Shown here one piece after another: positions 6,233-14,565 of a DNA stretch of 29,424 nucleotides. The notes beneath the pieces are model-generated. The model had not been told where the DNA came from. It did no database searches and was given only the letters and a program-made list of their open reading frames with translations. Made by a program: the position numbers and the translations under genes. The DNA lies in the NCBI GenBank assembly GCA_903908785.1, contig CAIVTL010000232.1, positions 1-29,424 of the forward strand, in the 5' to 3' direction. Positions within the stretch are counted from its first letter, which is position 1. Each line of letters begins with the position of its first letter. The stretch is from Caldifarciminota bacterium (lineage in GTDB: Bacteria; Hydrothermota; Tepidihabitantia; Tepidihabitantales; Tepidihabitantaceae).

Positions 6233-6988
6233 ATGACGATGAGATTCCTCGGCACGCTGATTAACGTCGGGGCGGTGATTGCCGGCAGCCTTGTCGGCCT
6301 GTTCTTCCATGCTCGCCTGCCCAAGCGGTTCACGACGGTCGCATTCCAGGGCATCGGCCTGTTCACGCTCTTCATCGGTTTCACGATGGCCGCGAAGACC
6401 AAGAGCCTGCTGGTGCTCGTCTTCTCCATCGTGCTCGGCGCAATCACGGGCGAATTGATTGACATCGACAAGTGGCTCAACCGCTTCGGCGAGTGGCTGA
6501 GGAGGAAGCTAGAGAAGAAGCGAGAGTCGAGAGTAGTGAATGGGGAATCGACTCCCGATGCCCCTTTCCCGACTCCCGAGCCGAGCCGGTTTGCCGAGGG
6601 GCTGGTCACGGCCTTCCTGCTATTCTGCATGGGCTCGATGACCGTGCTGGGTGCAATCGAGGAAGGTCTCGGTGGCAAGCCGAACCTGCTCGCGGCCAAG
6701 TCCGTGCTCGACGGGTTTGCGTCGCTGGCGCTTGCTTCGTCGCTCGGAGTCGGTGTGCTCTTCTCGGTCATCCCTCTGCTGCTCTACCAGGGCGGGCTGA
6801 CCCTGCTTGCCGGTTCGCTGCACGCGGTCATGTCGGACGTGGTCGTCAACGAAGTCTCGGCTGCGGGCGGCTTGATTCTTATCGGGCTGGGCATTACTAT
6901 TCTGGAAATCAAACAGCTTAAGGTGTTGAACATGCTGCCCGCACTCGTGTTTGCAGGCGTGCTGGCGGCGGTCTTCCTGAGGAGCTAG
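6233..6988 (+). CDS. DUF554 family membrane protein
   Basis: From the ATG at 6233 the protein has 251 residues with about six or seven hydrophobic segments. It carries the DUF554 (YdfK/YqgA) pattern: L-G-T-L-I-N-V-G-A-V-I-A-G-S-L-V-G at the N-terminus, G-I-G-L-F-T-L-F-I-G in the second segment, F-C-M-G-S-M-T-V-L-G-A-I-E-E-G-L near residue 130, then K-S-V-L-D-G-F-A-S. Function in the family is unknown; transport has been suggested. Between the second and third membrane blocks, about residues 97-116 are encoded by an inverted heptamer array (6521-6580), an in-frame insertion in a charged loop. The upstream bases belong to the CACAGATG repeat, and no good Shine-Dalgarno is visible; ATG 6239 is an alternative. 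Confidence 0.85.
   Translation: MTMRFLGTLINVGAVIAGSLVGLFFHARLPKRFTTVAFQGIGLFTLFIGFTMAAKTKSLLVLVFSIVLGAITGELIDIDKWLNRFGEWLRRKLEKKRESRVVNGESTPDAPFPTPEPSRFAEGLVTAFLLFCMGSMTVLGAIEEGLGGKPNLLAAKSVLDGFASLALASSLGVGVLFSVIPLLLYQGGLTLLAGSLHAVMSDVVVNEVSAAGGLILIGLGITILEIKQLKVLNMLPALVFAGVLAAVFLRS
6521..6580. repeat. In-frame inverted heptamer arrays inside the DUF554 gene
   Basis: Units such as CGAGAGT and GAGAGTA (left, 6521-6550) are followed by inverted units ACTCCCG and TTTCCCG (right, 6551-6580). The 60 bp equal 20 codons, so the frame is kept. They encode a polar loop rich in Arg, Ser, Pro and Thr. Confidence 0.7.
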
Positions 6989-7013
6989 CAGGTAGGAGTT
7001 AGCAGTTAGGAGA
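6986..7013. repeat. Heptamer array (TAGCAGT/TAGGAGT) between DUF554 gene and phosphoesterase gene
   Basis: Four 7-bp units start exactly at the TAG stop codon of the DUF554 gene. The last runs into the Shine-Dalgarno of the next gene (AGGAGAAGGAGA). Confidence 0.85.
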
Positions 7014-7024
7014 AGGAGACGGAA

Positions 7025-8740
7025 ATGAAGAGAGTGATTCTATTGGCGGTGATGGTGTTGTCGGTGGTGGCGGTTGGGGCGCCAATAAGGTTCGCCATAA
7101 TCGGTGATCGGACCGGCGGGCATCAGGACAGCGTCTATGAGAAGATTGTGGCTGCGGTGGCGGCGGACACGCCCGAGTTTGTCATTACCGTTGGCGACCA
7201 GATTGAGGGCTACACCGAGGACACGACCGAGTTGAACAAGGAATGGCAGGAGTACAAGGCAATCACGGCGCCGCTCTCGATGCCGCTCCACCTCACGCCC
7301 GGCAACCACGATATCACGACCGACGGCCAACTCGGCCCCTTCGAGCGGAACAACGGCAAGCCGTACTACTCGTTCGACTACAAGAACATGCACTTCATCG
7401 TACTGGACGTGAGCCGGTGGGAGTCGAGCGACAAGATTCCGGCTGAGCAGCTCGACTGGCTGGCCGGGGACCTCGGCACGACCCGCAAGGCGCGGTTCAC
7501 CTTCGTCTTCCTCCACAAACCCTTCTGGGACGGCACGGTGACCGAGGGCAAGCCGGACACGCTGCACAAGCTGTTCGTGAAATACGGCGTGGACGCGGTG
7601 TTCGCCGGGCACTACCACGAGTACTTCGGCGGGACTTACGACGGCATCAAGTACACGGTGCTCGGCAGCTCGGGCGGCGAGACCGAGCCGGGCCCGACCG
7701 GAATCCTGTATCACTGGACATCGGTGACCATTGACGACAAGAAGGGCATCGAGATAACACCGGTGCTGCTGGGCGGCGAGAAGCGGAAGTGGGACGATGT
7801 CACCGCCACGGACATGCGGGCTATCGGCCGGAACGAACTCAAGGGGCTGCGCTTCAGCGAGCCGGTGCGGGTGGGAGCGGACCTGAAAGTTGCAGGCGCC
7901 GCCACGCTCAGCATCGCCAACCTGTCTTCGACGGACGCCGTCAGCGACGCCCTGCGCTGGGACGTTCCTGAAGGCTGGTCGGTCACGCCAAGCAACGCTG
8001 CCGTGCAGGTTGCACCGGGCGCGGAAGACAGGATGACCTTTGCGGTAATCTGCGGCGCAAGGCCATTTCCCGCGCCGACCGTGTCCCTGCGCCTGCCTTA
8101 CGCGCCGGGCAAGACCAGCGTGGTCAAGCGGACACTGCGCGTGGCGCGGACCGCGAGCGGGACGACGACTCCGAAGCCGCCGGCCATTGACGGCGACCTG
8201 AACGAGAAGTGCTGGCAGAACCCGGAGACGCGGTTCTTCGATGGCGAGGGCGGGCCGGCCAAGACCGACTCGGCGCGGTTCTACTTCGCCGCCGACAGCG
8301 CGAACCTGTACCTCGCCGCGGTCTGCTTTGACCCGGCGGTGAACACGGTCAAGTCACAGGCGTCGGCGCCGGACGGAGCCGTGTACAACGACGATTGCGT
8401 CGGGTACTTCCTGCAGCCGGACACCGGCGAAGGCGAGATATACCAGGTTTACTTCAACCCGGCCGGCATCGCCTTTGACCAGAAGATTACGGTCAGCGAC
8501 AAGGGCGAAATGAACGCCGACCCGAAGTGGAACGGAACCTACGAAGTGAAGACCCGTTTGGGCAAGGACCAGTGGCGAATCGAGGCGAAGATACCGCTCG
8601 CCCAGTTCGGCGCGACCGCGAAACCGGGTCAAGCCTGGGGTCTGAACTTCCGGCGCAAGCAGCCGGGCCGCAAAGCCAACGCCGACTGGCAGCCGGTCAG
8701 CTACGACCCAAGCGCGTTCGGCCTGCTGCTCTTCCGGTAG
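7025..8740 (+). CDS. Exported calcineurin-like metallophosphoesterase with CBM9-like domain
   Basis: 571 residues. A signal peptide (M-K-R-V-I-L-L-A-V-M-V-L-S-V-V-A-V-G-A) is followed by a calcineurin-type phosphoesterase core: I-G-D-R-T-G-G (Asp28), V-G-D-Q (about 56), T-P-G-N-H-D (about 95-100), F-L-H-K-P-F-W (about 165) and F-A-G-H-Y-H-E-Y (about 195). The first Asp is followed by Arg rather than the x-His of the classical D-x-H motif. A linker then leads to about residues 380-571, which resemble family 9 carbohydrate-binding modules (A-R-F-Y-F-A-A-D-S-A-N-L-Y-L, N-D-D-C-V-G-Y-F, W-R-I-E-A-K-I-P-L-A-Q-F). It probably acts on phosphoesters outside the cytoplasm, possibly anchored to glycans. 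A strong purine-rich Shine-Dalgarno sits upstream. There is no sorting tail. Confidence 0.88.
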   Translation: MKRVILLAVMVLSVVAVGAPIRFAIIGDRTGGHQDSVYEKIVAAVAADTPEFVITVGDQIEGYTEDTTELNKEWQEYKAITAPLSMPLHLTPGNHDITTDGQLGPFERNNGKPYYSFDYKNMHFIVLDVSRWESSDKIPAEQLDWLAGDLGTTRKARFTFVFLHKPFWDGTVTEGKPDTLHKLFVKYGVDAVFAGHYHEYFGGTYDGIKYTVLGSSGGETEPGPTGILYHWTSVTIDDKKGIEITPVLLGGEKRKWDDVTATDMRAIGRNELKGLRFSEPVRVGADLKVAGAATLSIANLSSTDAVSDALRWDVPEGWSVTPSNAAVQVAPGAEDRMTFAVICGARPFPAPTVSLRLPYAPGKTSVVKRTLRVARTASGTTTPKPPAIDGDLNEKCWQNPETRFFDGEGGPAKTDSARFYFAADSANLYLAAVCFDPAVNTVKSQASAPDGAVYNDDCVGYFLQPDTGEGEIYQVYFNPAGIAFDQKITVSDKGEMNADPKWNGTYEVKTRLGKDQWRIEAKIPLAQFGATAKPGQAWGLNFRRKQPGRKANADWQPVSYDPSAFGLLLFR

Positions 8741-8826
8741 GCACGGTCGGCCAGACGGTCAGGGTAGAAGAAGACCGCGCGTCGGCCCGACTGAGACAAG
8801 TATCGTGTCTCCGTTTCTCCCCCGGT

Positions 8827-8854
8827 TTGCCAAACCGCCCGCTTCCAGTATAAT
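8827..8854 (+). promoter_or_regulatory. Promoter of the HEPN gene
   Basis: TTGCCA (8827-8832), a 16-bp spacer and a perfect TATAAT (8849-8854). The ATG at 8860 is only five bases after the -10, so the transcript would be leaderless if this start is used. Confidence 0.6.
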
Positions 8855-8866
8855 GCGACATGCAGG

Positions 8867-10102
8867 TTGCTGGCAGGCTGGCGTACTACATGGAGGTTGT
8901 TGATCTCTACGTCCGTACCAGAGCATAGAGCATACGTCGCCACCTACTTCATCGACACACGTATTGTCGTAGGTTCAAACCAGCCTCTTCGGTTTGCCCT
9001 TCCCGGAAGCCAACACGTCTCCATCGTGGACCGCATCGTTGAGGTCGGCGGGGTCAGAACCGAGAACGGCCTCGTTGCCATCGTGGGCGCTCCAGGTAAC
9101 TCAAGCGCCGAGGCGCTGACTGCTGCCGAGGCAGCAGTCAATCAGGTTGCAGAGGTGCTCTGCTTATCCACATCGGTGTTCATAGAGACGCCCTCTTTGG
9201 AGACTTGTATCGAGGCAACTCCGGACGTCGAAACCCGCGAGATGATACAACGTATCCCATACAGGATGGCAAGCGGGCCCAGGCGCAAATTCGACGTCCG
9301 CGCATTCGACATTGTCTGGCGCAAGCTGGATGCGCACCTCGCCAAGGGCGGATCCCGATTGCATCAGGCCGTCGGCTGGCACAGAAAGGCGTTGCTCGAG
9401 TCCAACGTGTTTGACCAGTTCATGAACGTTTGGACGGGCTTAGAGGTACTGAACGGTCCGGCCAAGGCCAAGTACGGTCTCCCCAAGGAGCGGCCACTCA
9501 GGGTGTGCGAGGATTGCGGTCACCCGGTGGAGATGATTCCCACGAATGACGGCATCAGGTACATCGTGGAGCATCTAGCTGGCGCGCCCGCCAGCGTGTT
9601 CCGTCGTGCAGGACGTATTCGCGTGGAGCTTGTGCATGGTGTAGGCGACCTGGGGTCGCTAGCGTCGGGCGCGGGGGAATTGCTGCCGTTACTCAGGAGG
9701 GCTCTTGTCGTCGGAATCTTGGACATGATAGACGTTCCTCGGGATCAGTTGCCAGCGCTCTTGAGGGAACCCTTCATGTCAGGACCCGGCCCCTACATCG
9801 AGATTCTGGCCAGCCTTACAGGCCTCACGACGGAAGATATCCTGACCAAAGGGCTCTTCCCACACTTCGAGAGCCTCGAACCCGAGTCGCTCCTTCGTCT
9901 GTCGAGTGAACACGGGAAGACTAGCGAGACGCACCGAGCAAGACTCAGATTTGTGGGCTGTGGTAGCGCCAAAGCGACGGTTCACTCGATACGTGTCGTG
10001 GCGCCAGTTGACCCAGAAGACGGAGCAGTGCACACCAGTGTGGAAGTCGGGCTGCTGGACTCCGGCCAGAGGGTAGACGACGGCGTGTCGAAGGGGTCCT
10101 AG
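8867..10102 (+). CDS. HEPN-domain protein (ApeA-like C-terminal region), 5' end frameshifted
   Basis: 411 residues as an uninterrupted frame from a TTG at 8867. The C-terminal half has features of ApeA-type HEPN domains: F-M-N-V-W-T-G-L-E-V-L-N-G (about 185), a C-E-D-C-G-H zinc-knuckle-like pair (about 210) and R-V-E-L-V-H-G (about 252-258), a fit to the HEPN R-x4-H ribonuclease motif. The N-terminal half is unrecognised. HEPN proteins are often RNases in abortive anti-phage defence, which the neighbours support. The likely original start is ATG 8860, giving M-Q-V-A-G-R-L-A-Y-Y-M-E-V-V-D-L-Y-V-R-T, but that frame stops at TAG 8926 because AGAGCAT is duplicated at 8920-8933. It may be a pseudogene, a phase-variable gene or an assembly artefact. 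The HEPN call is moderate. Confidence 0.6.
   Translation: MLAGWRTTWRLLISTSVPEHRAYVATYFIDTRIVVGSNQPLRFALPGSQHVSIVDRIVEVGGVRTENGLVAIVGAPGNSSAEALTAAEAAVNQVAEVLCLSTSVFIETPSLETCIEATPDVETREMIQRIPYRMASGPRRKFDVRAFDIVWRKLDAHLAKGGSRLHQAVGWHRKALLESNVFDQFMNVWTGLEVLNGPAKAKYGLPKERPLRVCEDCGHPVEMIPTNDGIRYIVEHLAGAPASVFRRAGRIRVELVHGVGDLGSLASGAGELLPLLRRALVVGILDMIDVPRDQLPALLREPFMSGPGPYIEILASLTGLTTEDILTKGLFPHFESLEPESLLRLSSEHGKTSETHRARLRFVGCGSAKATVHSIRVVAPVDPEDGAVHTSVEVGLLDSGQRVDDGVSKGS
8920..8933 (+). repeat. 7-bp tandem duplication (AGAGCAT x2) breaking the HEPN gene frame
   Basis: AGAGCAT occurs at 8920-8926 and again at 8927-8933. Removing one copy joins the frame opened by ATG 8860 directly to the long frame (R-A-Y-V-A-T-Y-F-I-D). 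Confidence 0.85.
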
Positions 10103-10228
10103 GACACGCGGGCCGGGAAGTCAAGGCGGCGGCGTGTAGCTCAGGAGTTCATCACTGCGATCCGAGATGGGATGTCTGCACGTTGGGCCGGCGGGGCTAG
10201 CAATCGGGTCCCCGTTTCGTTACGACAG

Positions 10229-12694
10229 TCAGATCACGGGGCCGCGCTGTTCCCAGTAGGCGTCGATTGCGGAACCCTTGAGCTGGACCGTGTCGCTGGC
10301 TTGCCTCACAAAGAAATCGCCGTCAAGGAAGGTCTTAATCGACGAGCGATTTACCGTGACGGAGCAAAGAGAAGATCCGTGGAACGTCGCTCGCTCGATG
10401 GTTACCACGCTGCCTACTAGATGTGAGCCAATGTGCTGTCCTATCAGTTCGCGTAGCGTGTGCTGGTACACCTCCCAGTCGACCATCTCGGCCTCTGTGC
10501 CAATAACAGCCCATCTTCCGTGGCGGTGCAGGTCTGGGAACTTCTCCAATAGTGCGTCGCCGTACCTATCGTACTCCAGCGCGCCCACAAGCACTCTTCC
10601 GCCCTTATGGTTGGCTAGACCCACTATGGCCTTGAGCACGCCCGCCTTTGCGATGTCCTTCGTGCTCTTGTTCTCCCTGTCGCCCTTGACTAACCGGTCG
10701 ATGTCCAACTTAAGCGAACCCTTCACTTCGAGCGTGCCGCTCTCGCCAGCGTCGAGAAGGTCGGCGATGGGCGCATCCGAGCGCAGGTGCTCCTTGCGTT
10801 CGATCTCATTCAGCCAGTGAGACCAGAACCCCGTCCCGCGGCCAAGGTCGTCTTTCTCATCTCGCATCATGCGAGTGAACTCCACGCGGTACGGGTGTGA
10901 GGCCCCGCCGGCACCTCCGGCCTTGCGGTACTTGTCTACCTGCGACTGGCCACAGGCGGCGAAATGCCTGAGGAGGGGCGAGAGGAAACGTGATGCAGCT
11001 CTCTTGAACTCTTCGAGGTCGTCTCTCGGGCGCACAGCAGACGTCACGACATCGGGAAGTATGCTCAGGAGTACCGTCACTCCAGCCTTTGTACGGAAGT
11101 AGTGCTCGTCTCCCTTGTTCCATTCATCTGGCATCTTCCGCGCGAATATGCCGAAGTACGCTTTGAGGCGCTCCGTTGCATATTGGATGGTCTCGTTCTT
11201 GTCGGGCTTCCAAAGGGGGCCCGACTCGCGAGTCACCAGCCGTGCTCGTCTGATGCTGCCGCATATAGCGTACAGGCTGATGTTGTGGGTTTTCGTTGTT
11301 GCGGTAACGGCGTGGTCCTTCGGAATCAGGATGTGGTTGTGGAACGGCGAGTCCGAGTCTCGGTTGAGCTTCTTCGCCACCATGGAGGTCACATAACGCT
11401 CCTCCTCATCCGGGTCAGTGCTGTCGGCATACAGGTCCTCGTACAGGTCCCAGAGCAGCTCAGGACCGATCTGCTTCTGCTTCTCGTTGATCTCGACAAA
11501 CAACCTCGTCTCGAGTTGGTTCGGCTCATCCTCGAATGCAACCACGGGGATAGTCTCGGATTTCCTCTTCGCGATGTTGCCGTAGCCGTACAAACGGTGC
11601 TGCCCGTCGATGACCCATGCGCTTCCGTAGTAGGGAGGCAAGGTGAGAACCACGGGCCGGCTCTCGGGCTCCAGCCTCGCGACCTGGTCCTTGTTACAGA
11701 GCGCGTCGACCTTGAGCTTTCTTTTGAAGTTGACTATCACGCTTCCAGGGAAGAAACCACCCTCCTCAATGAAGTGCTCGATTTCCCTAACGCGCGACTT
11801 TGCCAGGAGCCGTTGGTAGCCTTCAGTCATGTCCACATACGAATACGTGCCCACCCTGTGATGTACGTAGGCGACCTGCAGCAGACGCTCGGGAGAGGTG
11901 ATGAAGCAGTAGTACGTGTGCCCGCCCGCCCTTGCTTGGAGGGCAGGCACCTGAACTTCGAATTTCCTGATCTTCCTAGAATGAAGCACGCGACTATAGA
12001 TTTGGTATTTGGCAGCACCGCCGGCGACCTTAGCCAGCTCCTGTAGCGCGTATACATCCGTCTCTGTCCAGACCACCACTTTGAGTTCTTCGGCTCGCTG
12101 CTTCAGTTCCTCGCTCCATTTGACGTTCTCGGTGGCGTACACCATTATCACGTTGAGGTCATGCTGACCAACCAGTCTGCGTAGTCCGTTTGCCACGGCC
12201 CCAGCCTGATTGCTGAACTCCGTCAAATCCTCTTCCAGCGACCCGCGGGGCCCCGAACGCTCTTGGTAGAGACAGGATACTGCAAAGGCAAACTCCCCGT
12301 CGATGGCCACGACATCCACCGGCCAGGATCCATGTGCGAACTCGCCTGACTTGATTGGTAGCTCGATGCCGCTGCCCGATATCTTGTCGAAGTCCATGCC
12401 GTGGAATAGGTGCCAGATCCGATCAACCTGGAGGTCCTTTGGAGGTTTGGGCCGCTCAATCCGTATCCGAGACTTCCCACGTCTCACGACGTCCCAACCC
12501 TTGGGCACACCTGCGCGTATGCTCACTGATTGCACGGCGGTTTCACGTCTGCGAGCACGAGCTTCCTTCTTCTGCGCAGCGCCTGTCAGGAAGTGGATGC
12601 CGCCCAGCCCAGCAGGCGACGTTTCCAACATGCTCCCGTCTCCGATAGCCTCTCTAGGTGTCGGCTGCCCTGCATGAGAACTTCGGGGACACAT
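10229..12694 (-). CDS. DGQHR (DndB-like) and AlbA_2 (Schlafen-like) fusion protein
   Basis: 821 residues. The first 60 or so are poorly ordered. About 65-240 resemble the nuclease-fold N-terminal region of some DGQHR proteins (V-D-V-V-A-I-D-G-E-F near 110), but the expected E/Q-x-K is replaced by V-S-C-L, so activity there is doubtful. About 255-560 form the DGQHR domain, with W-V-I-D-G-Q-H-R-L-Y-G near 362 and F-V-E-I-N-E-K-Q-K near 400, as in DndB and related DNA-modification-linked proteins. About 645-800 form an AlbA_2/Schlafen-type domain (E-S-G-T-L-E-V-K-G-S, then A-I-V-G-L-A-N-H-K-G-G-R-V-L-V-G). ATG 12694 has GGAGTTAGG upstream. It is the last gene of a leftward unit with an AAA ATPase and a TOPRIM-like protein, and converges on the HEPN gene. 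A defence role is inferred. Confidence 0.75.
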   Translation of the reverse strand: MCPRSSHAGQPTPREAIGDGSMLETSPAGLGGIHFLTGAAQKKEARARRRETAVQSVSIRAGVPKGWDVVRRGKSRIRIERPKPPKDLQVDRIWHLFHGMDFDKISGSGIELPIKSGEFAHGSWPVDVVAIDGEFAFAVSCLYQERSGPRGSLEEDLTEFSNQAGAVANGLRRLVGQHDLNVIMVYATENVKWSEELKQRAEELKVVVWTETDVYALQELAKVAGGAAKYQIYSRVLHSRKIRKFEVQVPALQARAGGHTYYCFITSPERLLQVAYVHHRVGTYSYVDMTEGYQRLLAKSRVREIEHFIEEGGFFPGSVIVNFKRKLKVDALCNKDQVARLEPESRPVVLTLPPYYGSAWVIDGQHRLYGYGNIAKRKSETIPVVAFEDEPNQLETRLFVEINEKQKQIGPELLWDLYEDLYADSTDPDEEERYVTSMVAKKLNRDSDSPFHNHILIPKDHAVTATTKTHNISLYAICGSIRRARLVTRESGPLWKPDKNETIQYATERLKAYFGIFARKMPDEWNKGDEHYFRTKAGVTVLLSILPDVVTSAVRPRDDLEEFKRAASRFLSPLLRHFAACGQSQVDKYRKAGGAGGASHPYRVEFTRMMRDEKDDLGRGTGFWSHWLNEIERKEHLRSDAPIADLLDAGESGTLEVKGSLKLDIDRLVKGDRENKSTKDIAKAGVLKAIVGLANHKGGRVLVGALEYDRYGDALLEKFPDLHRHGRWAVIGTEAEMVDWEVYQHTLRELIGQHIGSHLVGSVVTIERATFHGSSLCSVTVNRSSIKTFLDGDFFVRQASDTVQLKGSAIDAYWEQRGPVI

Positions 12695-12791
12695 TACCTA
12701 ACTCCAAATCCGGGCCGCGGCTTGGCGGGGCTGGTCTGATGCGTGGGCGGAGCTGGGGAGCGACTACGGGCTTCGTGTCCGAAGTTGCTGC

Positions 12792-13385
12792 TCACGTTTG
12801 CGTGGCGACCTTGATGGCCGCAATTGCCCGTCGCAGGCTCTGACTGCGCCTGGCCGCTCTCGCGGGGCGCCAATGGGCCAATACATACTCGGTCATCCGC
12901 AACCTGTACGCACGACCGGCAATGCCCCTGCTGCCTGCCTCCGGCACCAGGTCGCTCAACACGGCGCGGTCGGGCGAGGTCCGAGCGAGATTCACGAGCG
13001 TCCGTTTCGGGTGCTCCTCTCCTTCCGGGTCGCGCGGGAAAGTGTGTCGCGACACCCGCAGAAAGTCGGCCAGGCTTTCCTTATCCGCGAGCAGCCAGCT
13101 CTCCAGCATGCGTTCGGCTATCCGGAGCACAAACTGTGGTCGCACGCCATGAGGAAGATGCTCGGCAATCAACCCGCTGGGGCATGGGCTGCTCTCCAAG
13201 TCCGCAAGGCCGAGCACGAGGTTATGCCGGGCCGCGTCGTTGTATCGCGGTACTCGGTCCCAGAAGCCACCCCGGGGTTGCACATAGACCGTGTTTTGGT
13301 CTGATATGCCCAGACTCGCGAGCAGCTTCTGGATGACCGGCACTTCCAGAAGGCCCTCTGTGACGACGAGTCGGAAGGCCGTCAT
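12792..13385 (-). CDS. DUF4276/TOPRIM-like protein, partner of the AAA ATPase
   Basis: 197 residues. The N-terminus L-V-V-T-E-G-L-L-E-V-P-V-I (Glu10) and the acidic pair in L-G-L-A-D-L-E (Asp62, Glu64) fit a TOPRIM-type metal site. I-A-E-R-M-L-E-S-W-L-L-A-D at about 89-101 matches the 'E.WLLAD' stretch of DUF4276 proteins. Such proteins are commonly encoded next to AAA15/OLD-like ATPases in anti-phage loci; PARIS pairs an AAA ATPase with another TOPRIM family (DUF4435). The ATG overlaps the ATPase stop codon (ATGA at 13385-13382), which implies translational coupling. The probable role is the nuclease or effector of the pair. The C-terminal quarter is rich in Arg and Ala. Confidence 0.65.
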   Translation of the reverse strand: MTAFRLVVTEGLLEVPVIQKLLASLGISDQNTVYVQPRGGFWDRVPRYNDAARHNLVLGLADLESSPCPSGLIAEHLPHGVRPQFVLRIAERMLESWLLADKESLADFLRVSRHTFPRDPEGEEHPKRTLVNLARTSPDRAVLSDLVPEAGSRGIAGRAYRLRMTEYVLAHWRPARAARRSQSLRRAIAAIKVATQT

Positions 13386-14557
13386 GAAAACAGGGAGCCA
13401 AACTGGAAAACCTGTTGTGGATTGGTCTTGGGCAGCACGGCCTCGCCGGCGGGGATGCCGGAGTCCATCAACTGCACAATGTCCTCTACCGAAGCGCTCT
13501 CTATCACCTCTGAACCCTCTCGGCCAGCCCTGACCATAAGTACCTCATCGGCCCCGATGCCATCGTCCATCAGCAGGTCCGGGCTGTGCGTAGAGACTAT
13601 GACCTGCCGCCCGCCACTTGCCACTTGCGCCCGGTGTATGAACGGCGCCAGTTCACGTACAACGGCCGGGTGCAGCGATAGTTCCGGCTCCTCCAGCAAC
13701 AGTGGCCCGGCCTTGTCCTGTAACGCCCACAAGAACCCGATAAACCGGAGCGTTCCATCGGAGAATTGGACCTCATCCTGCCGTGCACCGAACTCCCGCC
13801 AGTGCTCGAATTTCACGACAAGGTGGGGGCGGCCACGCGAGTCCGGCTGCATCTTGAGCTCGCGGAAATCCGGCACGACCGTCTTCAGCACGGAGTTGAT
13901 GAGCTTCAGCCGTTCGTTACGAACTCTGGAACTGGTATCTCTGATGATTCCAAGCAGGTCGCGGCCGTACGGGTCCGCCGTCAGCCGCTCCGCAGGGGGA
14001 GGTGCCTCCTCCCGCAGCAGTTGCGGAACGAGATGCAGGTACGAGACGCTTGCGAAGAAGTCGGCGAGTTCCCGGAAGGCCTTGTTGGCAGGAGCCTGCT
14101 GTATGGCAACCTGGGTGCGCGCCTTCGGGTCGCCCCGGTCTTCATCGTTGGGCCGGTCGAGCAGCAGTCGCGACCCAGCGTCGGGCCCGACAGCCGTCAC
14201 GCGCTCGCATGCGACGACCGGCACGTGGCCATTGCGGGTTTCGTGTGTGAAGGTCAGTTCGTAGCACCACCGAGCCCCTGATGCAGGATCGAATACCGAC
14301 GCCTTGAGCGCGACCTTTGCGTTCCCGTGCGCATGGAGCGACCGGACGCGCTTCAGTCCACCACGCGACTTCAGTGCCTGTGCCAGCCCGCCCCCTTCAA
14401 CGACAAGGTCGCGCAAGAATCTGAATGCATCGAGGAAGTTGGACTTCCCGATGGCATTCGGACCAACCAGGAACACGCGGCTTGCCAACTGCACGTTGAC
14501 AGACGGGAAGTTCTTCCAGTTCTTCAGCTCTATCCGCTCGAATCTCATGGCGCTCAT
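13382..14557 (-). CDS. AAA family ATPase (AAA_21/OLD-like, defence-associated)
   Basis: 391 residues. It has an SMC/RecF-like N-terminus, R-I-E-L-K-N-W-K-N-F, Walker A G-P-N-A-I-G-K-S-N (32-40), Walker B with D/E-box L-L-L-E-E-P-E-L-S-L-H-P (about 285-296) and an H-loop S-T-H-S-P-D-L-L (about 319). Q-F-S-D-G-T-L-R-F (about 266) occupies the ABC signature position. This is the ATPase type that pairs with TOPRIM or HNH effectors in several anti-phage systems, sensing infection and licensing the partner. The start ATG 14557 has a strong AGGAGG four bases upstream that overlaps the stop of a small upstream frame. The four-base overlap with the next gene fixes the operon. Confidence 0.85.
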   Translation of the reverse strand: MSAMRFERIELKNWKNFPSVNVQLASRVFLVGPNAIGKSNFLDAFRFLRDLVVEGGGLAQALKSRGGLKRVRSLHAHGNAKVALKASVFDPASGARWCYELTFTHETRNGHVPVVACERVTAVGPDAGSRLLLDRPNDEDRGDPKARTQVAIQQAPANKAFRELADFFASVSYLHLVPQLLREEAPPPAERLTADPYGRDLLGIIRDTSSRVRNERLKLINSVLKTVVPDFRELKMQPDSRGRPHLVVKFEHWREFGARQDEVQFSDGTLRFIGFLWALQDKAGPLLLEEPELSLHPAVVRELAPFIHRAQVASGGRQVIVSTHSPDLLMDDGIGADEVLMVRAGREGSEVIESASVEDIVQLMDSGIPAGEAVLPKTNPQQVFQFGSLFS

Positions 14558-14565
14558 TCCGCCTC

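Noticed and set aside
10130..10175. tRNA-like stretch (TGTAGCTCAGGAGTT)
   Set aside because: Only a D-arm-like string is present; no matching acceptor stem, anticodon stem or T-loop GTTCRA follows.
11102..12046. Plus-strand 314-codon frame within the DGQHR gene
   Set aside because: Antisense to D-G-Q-H-R and the other conserved motifs; no ribosome site or family pattern.
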